From Mixta sp. Marseille-Q2659 (GTDB lineage: Bacteria; Pseudomonadota; Gammaproteobacteria; Enterobacterales; Enterobacteriaceae), in contig NZ_CALNWY010000002.1 of the NCBI RefSeq assembly GCF_940807255.1, positions 186,001 through 250,000 on the forward strand: a stretch of DNA of 64,000 bases, read 5' to 3'. The stretch's first letter is position 1. Each line of letters begins with the position of its first letter. The notes beneath the pieces were generated by a model, which ran no database searches, was not told where the DNA came from, and saw nothing but the letters and a program-made list of their open reading frames with translations. This document shows positions 59,843 through 64,000 of the stretch, piece by piece. Made by a program: the position numbers and the translations under genes.

Positions 59843-60334
59843 TCAATCGCGGAAGTTTTTAAACTGGAACGGCTGTCCCAGATTGCCGCCACGTACCAGC
59901 GCAATAGCGCTTTGCAAATCGTCGCGTGACTTACCGTTAACGCGGACTTCCTCGCCCTGAATCTGCGCCTGCACCTTAATTTTGCTGTCTTTGATCAGCT
60001 TGACGATTTTCTTCGCCATATCGGTCTCAATGCCCTGCTTCAGCTTAGCATCCAGACTCCAGCTCTTACCGCTGTGTTCAATTTGTTCCGGCACTTCCAG
60101 CGCAGCGCCTTCAATGCCGCGCTTCAGCAATTTTTCACGCAGAATATCCACCAGCTGCTTAACCTGAAAATCGGACTCAGTCGTCACTTTGATAGTCTGC
60201 GCTTTTTCATTCAGTTCGATGCTGGCGCTGACGTTACGAAAATCGAAGCGCGTTGACAGTTCACGGTTGGCGTTTTCCACCGCATTGCGTACTTCCTGCA
60301 TATCGATTTCTGAAACAATATCGAAAGATGGCAT
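59843..60334 (-). CDS. yajQ: Nucleotide-binding protein YajQ
   Basis: 163 residues from ATG 60334 ([20 protein letters not shown]), preceded by GGAGG. The YajQ family has two RNA-recognition-like ferredoxin folds and binds nucleotides; in Xanthomonas a relative is a cyclic-di-GMP effector. Conserved blocks are [22 protein letters not shown] and [16 protein letters not shown] at the C-terminus. Its role in enterics is unclear. It is divergent from panE. Confidence 0.95.
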   Translation of the reverse strand: MPSFDIVSEIDMQEVRNAVENANRELSTRFDFRNVSASIELNEKAQTIKVTTESDFQVKQLVDILREKLLKRGIEGAALEVPEQIEHSGKSWSLDAKLKQGIETDMAKKIVKLIKDSKIKVQAQIQGEEVRVNGKSRDDLQSAIALVRGGNLGQPFQFKNFRD

Positions 60335-60466
60335 AATTTTTCCTCCAGACGCTAAAGTGACAGGCATAATACCTGCTTGTGCGCGGCAAGGAAAATGCCC
60401 CGGTGGCACAGCTATACTCAATTAACTCGCCGGTAAGGCTCTAAAAACCCGCCTGCGGGAGGACGC

Positions 60467-61387
60467 ATGAAAATTACGGTACTCGGCTGCGGCGCGCTGG
60501 GCCAGCTTTGGCTGGCGGCGCTCGATCGACAGGGCCATGAAGTGCAGGGCTGGCTGCGCGTTCCACAACCCTGGTGTTCGGTCAACGTAATCGAAACGGA
60601 CGGCTCCGTTATTAATAAAACCTTTATTGCCAACGATCCGCTGTTTCTCAGCCAGTGCGATCTGCTGTTGGTTACCCTCAAAGCCTGGCAGGTCTCCGGC
60701 GCGGTTAAAAATCTGCAATCCCTGCTGCCCGCTGACTCGCCGGTGCTGCTGCTGCACAACGGCATGGGCACACTGGAAGAGCTAAGAGGCTTGCCGCAGC
60801 CGCTGCTGCGCGGCGTCACTACCCATGCGGCCAAACCTGACGGCACAGTTATCCTGCACGTCGCCAACGGTATCACCCACATTGGTCCGGGTTCAGCGGG
60901 AAGCGCGGCGTTCAGCGATATTGCCGAAACGCTGCATCAGGCGCTGCCCGATGTCGCCTGGCATACTGACGTCTCGTCCGCCTGCTGGCAGAAACTGGCG
61001 GTCAACTGCGTGATTAATCCGCTGAGCGCTATAAATGATTGCCTGAACGGCGAGCTGATTGCCTGGCCGGAATCTGTCACCCGGCTGTGTGAAGAGGTGG
61101 CGGCGGTGATGACGCGCGAAGGGCTGCATACCAGCGCTGAACAGCTGCAGGAGTATGTTTATGCCGTGATTAACAGTACGGCGTTAAATGTCTCATCGAT
61201 GTTACAAGATGTCCGCGCCCAGCGCCGGACTGAAATTGATTATATTACCGGCTATCTGCTGCAACGGGCCAGGGCACAGGGGATCGCCGTGCCGGAAAAT
61301 GCCCGTCTGTATGAGCTGGTTAAGCGAAAGGAACAAGATTATGAGCGCGAACGTATCGGTGCTGGTCTGCCTGGCACATGGCACTGA
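60467..61387 (+). CDS. panE: 2-dehydropantoate 2-reductase
   Basis: 306 residues, E. coli PanE having 303. It reduces ketopantoate to pantoate with NADPH in pantothenate synthesis. The Rossmann motif GCGALGQLW is at the N-terminus. [24 protein letters not shown] and the catalytic lysine in [16 protein letters not shown] follow, then the C-terminal helical substrate domain ([19 protein letters not shown]). GGAGGACGC precedes ATG 60467. Its last 47 nt overlap the start of yajL. Confidence 0.95.
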   Translation: MKITVLGCGALGQLWLAALDRQGHEVQGWLRVPQPWCSVNVIETDGSVINKTFIANDPLFLSQCDLLLVTLKAWQVSGAVKNLQSLLPADSPVLLLHNGMGTLEELRGLPQPLLRGVTTHAAKPDGTVILHVANGITHIGPGSAGSAAFSDIAETLHQALPDVAWHTDVSSACWQKLAVNCVINPLSAINDCLNGELIAWPESVTRLCEEVAAVMTREGLHTSAEQLQEYVYAVINSTALNVSSMLQDVRAQRRTEIDYITGYLLQRARAQGIAVPENARLYELVKRKEQDYERERIGAGLPGTWH

Positions 61388-61943
61388 AGAAACCGAAGCG
61401 GTAACCGTTATCGATCTGCTGGTGCGCGGCGGTATTAGCGTCACCACGGCCAGCGTCAATGGCGACGGCGATCGTGAAATCGTCTGTTCACGTGGCGTCA
61501 GGCTGTTAGCGGACAAGATGCTGGTTGATGTGGCGGACAATGATTTTGCTGCTATTGTCCTGCCGGGCGGTCTGAAAGGTGCGGAAGCCTTCCGCGACAG
61601 CCCGCTGCTGGTAGAAACGGTTAGGCAGTTTCATTTGTCAGGACGCATTGTCGCCGCTATCTGCGCGGCGGCCGGCACGGTGCTGGTGCCGCACGATCTT
61701 TTTCCGTTAGGCAATATGACCGGCTTTCCCGGCCTGAAGGAGACGATTCCCGCCGAGAAGTGGGTAGAAAAGCGGGTGGTATGGGATGCGCGCGTTAACC
61801 TGTTGACCAGTCAGGGTCCAGGCACGGCGATGGATTTTGCGTTAAAGCTAATCGATCTGCTGGAGGGAAAAGAGAAAGCGCGCGAAGTGGCGGAACAGCT
61901 GGTACTGGCGGCGGGCATCTACGACTATCGCGACCAGGAATAA
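61341..61943 (+). CDS. yajL: DJ-1/ThiJ-family protein YajL
   Basis: 200 residues from ATG 61341 ([20 protein letters not shown]), which has AAGGAAC upstream and matches E. coli YajL. The DJ-1 nucleophile cysteine sits in [11 protein letters not shown] at about residue 109. The active-site glutamate lies in GTEETEA and the glycine motif in LPGGLKGAE. YajL is a chaperone and protein deglycase, or glyoxalase, protecting against carbonyl and oxidative stress. It overlaps panE by 47 nt and is coupled to it. It converges with thiI over a strong hairpin. Confidence 0.95.
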   Translation: MSANVSVLVCLAHGTEETEAVTVIDLLVRGGISVTTASVNGDGDREIVCSRGVRLLADKMLVDVADNDFAAIVLPGGLKGAEAFRDSPLLVETVRQFHLSGRIVAAICAAAGTVLVPHDLFPLGNMTGFPGLKETIPAEKWVEKRVVWDARVNLLTSQGPGTAMDFALKLIDLLEGKEKAREVAEQLVLAAGIYDYRDQE

Positions 61944-61952
61944 CCTTTAATC

Positions 61953-61978
61953 ACAGGCCAGCCGGGCGGCTGGCCTGT
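61953..61978. terminator. Bidirectional terminator between yajL and thiI
   Basis: ACAGGCCAGCC (61953-61963) and GGCTGGCCTGT (61968-61978) form an 11-bp stem with a 4-nt loop. The right arm reaches the last base of the thiI stop codon. Confidence 0.82.
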
Positions 61979-63432
61979 TAACGATAAGGACGATAGACTT
62001 TTACGTTTTTAAAACCTTGCTCATAAAGATAGAGCGCCTGCAAACGGCTCATCACGCCGCGATCGCAGTAAAGCAGCCAGGTTTTGCTCTGATCCAAATC
62101 GCCGAACTGCGTAGCCAGTTTGAAAAACGGCAGTGAAGTGACATCAATCCCGTCCACCTTCAGCGGTTTGCTTTCCTGCTCATCCAGCGAGCGAATATCC
62201 AGAATGGCATCATTAGCAGAGAAAGAGTCCACGGTTTCAACCTCAACCACCTCTTCCTGCACCTGCTCCGCAATCGTGCGAATATCCACGTTGGTCGCTT
62301 CCTGCACCGCGCGATCCAGCACGGCAAAATCGAAATTTTCTTCTTCCGCTTCAATACGGGATTTTACTGCTTTCACCGTAGGGCTTTTTGAAATCACGCC
62401 GCAATATTCTGGCATGGTACGGGCGAAATCTTCGGTGCCGATTTGACGCGCCAGATTGATAATGTGTTCTTTATCATGAGAGATCAGCGGACGCAGAATC
62501 AGGGTATCGGACGCATTATCGATCAGACGCAGGTTGGTCAGCGTCTGGCTCGACACCTGTCCCAGCGCTTCGCCGGTCACCAGCGCCTGCACGCCGTAGC
62601 GTTCGGCAACCTGCGAGGCGGCGCGCACCATCATACGCTTCAGCACCACGCCCATCTGACCGTCATCCACTTTTTCCAGAATCTCTGCCACCACCGGCTC
62701 GAAGTTAATGGCCACAAAGCGTACGCGGTGCGAGCGGCCAAAACGGTTCCACAGATAATGCGCCACCTGACGAACACCGATTTCATGCGCCGCGCCGCCA
62801 AGGTTAAAGAAGCAGTAATGCACGCGGCAGCCGCGACGCATCAGCATATAGCTGGAAACGCCGGAATCGAAACCGCCGGAAATCAGCGACAGCACATCTT
62901 CCTGAGTGCCAATCGGGAAGCCGCCTAATCCCTCATAGCGCCCGGTCACCAGCAGCAGCCGATCGTTTTCAATTTCCAGATTAACCGTCACCTGCGGATG
63001 GGAAAGTTTTACCTGCGCGCTGGCGATATGCTGATTCAGCCCGCCGCCAACGTAACGCTCCACATCCTGCGAACTAAACGGATGCTGGCCGCGACGCTTA
63101 ACGCGCACGCAGAAGGTCTTCCCTTCCAGACGTTCGCGGTTCACCGCCAGCGTCTGCTCGAAGATATCGTGCATATCGGTCCAGGTGCGATCTTCTACTG
63201 CCAGCACATGATGAATCCCGGGAATACGCGTCAGCTCGTCAATAAAAGTTGCGCGCAGGCTCTCATTTTTAGAACGCACTTCGATATGGTCCCAGTGACG
63301 CACCACCGCCAGCGTTTCATCAAGATCCTTCAGAACGTTACGGATGTTTCCCGTAAGAATTTTGATAAAGCGCAGACGCACCGACTGACTTTTGATGGTG
63401 ATTTCGGGAAACAATTTAATGATAAACTTCAT
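61978..63432 (-). CDS. thiI: tRNA 4-thiouridine synthase / thiazole sulfur carrier ThiI
   Basis: 484 residues. An N-terminal ferredoxin-like and THUMP RNA-binding part (about 1-165), a PP-loop adenylation domain ([13 protein letters not shown]), and a C-terminal rhodanese domain whose persulfide cysteine lies in [12 protein letters not shown] (about residue 458). The second cysteine in [12 protein letters not shown] (about 346) completes the disulfide pair. It thiolates U8 of tRNA and supplies sulfur for thiamine thiazole. ATG 63432 begins [16 protein letters not shown]. It is divergent from xseB. Confidence 0.96.
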   Translation of the reverse strand: MKFIIKLFPEITIKSQSVRLRFIKILTGNIRNVLKDLDETLAVVRHWDHIEVRSKNESLRATFIDELTRIPGIHHVLAVEDRTWTDMHDIFEQTLAVNRERLEGKTFCVRVKRRGQHPFSSQDVERYVGGGLNQHIASAQVKLSHPQVTVNLEIENDRLLLVTGRYEGLGGFPIGTQEDVLSLISGGFDSGVSSYMLMRRGCRVHYCFFNLGGAAHEIGVRQVAHYLWNRFGRSHRVRFVAINFEPVVAEILEKVDDGQMGVVLKRMMVRAASQVAERYGVQALVTGEALGQVSSQTLTNLRLIDNASDTLILRPLISHDKEHIINLARQIGTEDFARTMPEYCGVISKSPTVKAVKSRIEAEEENFDFAVLDRAVQEATNVDIRTIAEQVQEEVVEVETVDSFSANDAILDIRSLDEQESKPLKVDGIDVTSLPFFKLATQFGDLDQSKTWLLYCDRGVMSRLQALYLYEQGFKNVKVYRPYR

Positions 63433-63663
63433 GGCAGCACAGCTCTGAGGTAATTAAGTGCTAAAAACGGCGGCACTTAACTGATAAAATCAATGAATTG
63501 CAAAGTAACCTGTGTCCTTTGCTTCCGAGGCGCGGCAGTATATCACTTTTGTCTGCAAGCTGCCTGTTTTACTGCCATGCTCTATCATTATTTTGTTAAT
63601 CATTTCGAGTCGGCTACCATGTCCGATTGCAATAGATAAAAAACCTGTGAGCCAATAATCACC

Positions 63664-63906
63664 ATGCCAAAAAAAGCCGAACAGCCCATCAGTTTTGAAA
63701 CATCTCTACAGCAGCTGGAACAGATCGTTACCCGTCTGGAAAGCGGCGATTTGCCGCTGGAAGAGGCGCTGAATGAGTTTGAGCGCGGCGTACAGCTGGC
63801 AAAAGTGGGTCAGAAAACTTTGCAACAGGCAGAGCAGCGCGTACAGATCCTGCTTAACGATGATAAAGATGCTGCCCTGACGCCTTTCACCCCGGATGTT
63901 GAATAA
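63664..63906 (+). CDS. xseB: Exodeoxyribonuclease VII small subunit
   Basis: 80 residues, the E. coli length. The protein is a helical hairpin ([20 protein letters not shown], then [24 protein letters not shown]) that wraps around XseA, and the conserved EQRVQILL follows. The enzyme degrades single-stranded DNA. The stop codon shares a base with the ispA start (TAATG). It is the first gene of the xseB-ispA-dxs order known in E. coli. Confidence 0.96.
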   Translation: MPKKAEQPISFETSLQQLEQIVTRLESGDLPLEEALNEFERGVQLAKVGQKTLQQAEQRVQILLNDDKDAALTPFTPDVE

Positions 63907-64000
63907 TGGATTTTGCTGAACTGCTCGCCCACTATCATGAGCGGGTGAACCTGGCGCTATCGCGGTTTATCGCTCCCCTGCCGTTTCAGAGTTCTCCTCT
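63906..64000 (+). CDS. ispA: Farnesyl diphosphate synthase IspA, start only
   Basis: The window ends after about 31 codons. [20 protein letters not shown] and FIAPLPFQSSP match the N-terminus of IspA, which condenses isopentenyl and dimethylallyl diphosphates to farnesyl diphosphate. The catalytic DDxxD motifs lie beyond the edge. Its ATG overlaps the xseB stop codon. Confidence 0.92.
   Translation, partial: MDFAELLAHYHERVNLALSRFIAPLPFQSSP

Overview
The window is ordinary enterobacterial chromosome, most probably from Erwiniaceae (Pantoea, Mixta or Erwinia). Nearly every protein matches the Escherichia coli protein of similar length, and gene order follows, in reverse map direction, the E. 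coli stretch from ispA-xseB-thiI through cyo, lon-clp, amtB-glnK, acrAB, dnaX, adk, ushA and copA-cueR to ybbJ-qmcA. Several E. coli neighbours are absent from their expected places (fsr, aes, priC, mscK, maa, cof, ybaE). A decR-cdsH (ccdA) pair, a PACE efflux gene and a zinc-ribbon/TM2 gene are present instead. No phage, transposon, CRISPR array, rRNA or tRNA was seen. The only RNA gene recognised is ffs (4.5S RNA).

Layout. 1-6.2 kb: 5'-truncated qmcA, ybbJ, cueR, a TM2 protein, copA behind a CueR promoter, ybaP. 6.4-10 kb: ybaK, a LysR regulator divergent from a PACE pump, ushA. 10.5-21.8 kb: ybaL, gsk, hemH, adk, htpG, recR-ybaB-dnaX, apt, ybaN. 21.9-27.5 kb: a small membrane protein, rsmS, acrR and acrAB. 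27.6-29.7 kb: an AT-rich stretch with Zur-controlled alternative ribosomal proteins, an unrecognised 117-residue protein, tomB-hha and ffs. 29.9-40.9 kb: atl, ybaY, tesB, glnK-amtB (sigma54), mdlAB, decR/cdsH, queC, fadM (FadR site), ybaV. 41-50.4 kb: the folding and proteolysis block ppiD, hupB, lon, clpX, clpP, tig, bolA. 50.7-64 kb: yajG-ampG, cyoABCDE, yajR, yajQ, panE-yajL, thiI, xseB and the start of ispA.

Working together. Heat shock is visible as three sigma32-type promoters (htpG, lon, clpP). Metal control is visible at copA (CueR) and rpmE2-rpmJ2 (Zur). Nitrogen control is visible at glnK-amtB, fatty-acid control at fadM, and drug efflux control at acrAB (AcrR operator plus a marbox over the acrR start codon).

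The points most worth attention concern reading frame. copA has a complete -1 programmed frameshift signal (slippery heptamer, six-base spacer, 11-bp perfect stem) that should yield a small CopA(Z) copper chaperone. Yet the pump part of copA is broken about 780 bases later by an apparent 4-nt deletion. Two other genes also carry apparent indels: cyoE (+1 nt) and the last codons of ybaP (-1 nt). dnaX keeps the classic tau/gamma frameshift cassette. I found no convincing undescribed multi-gene system.
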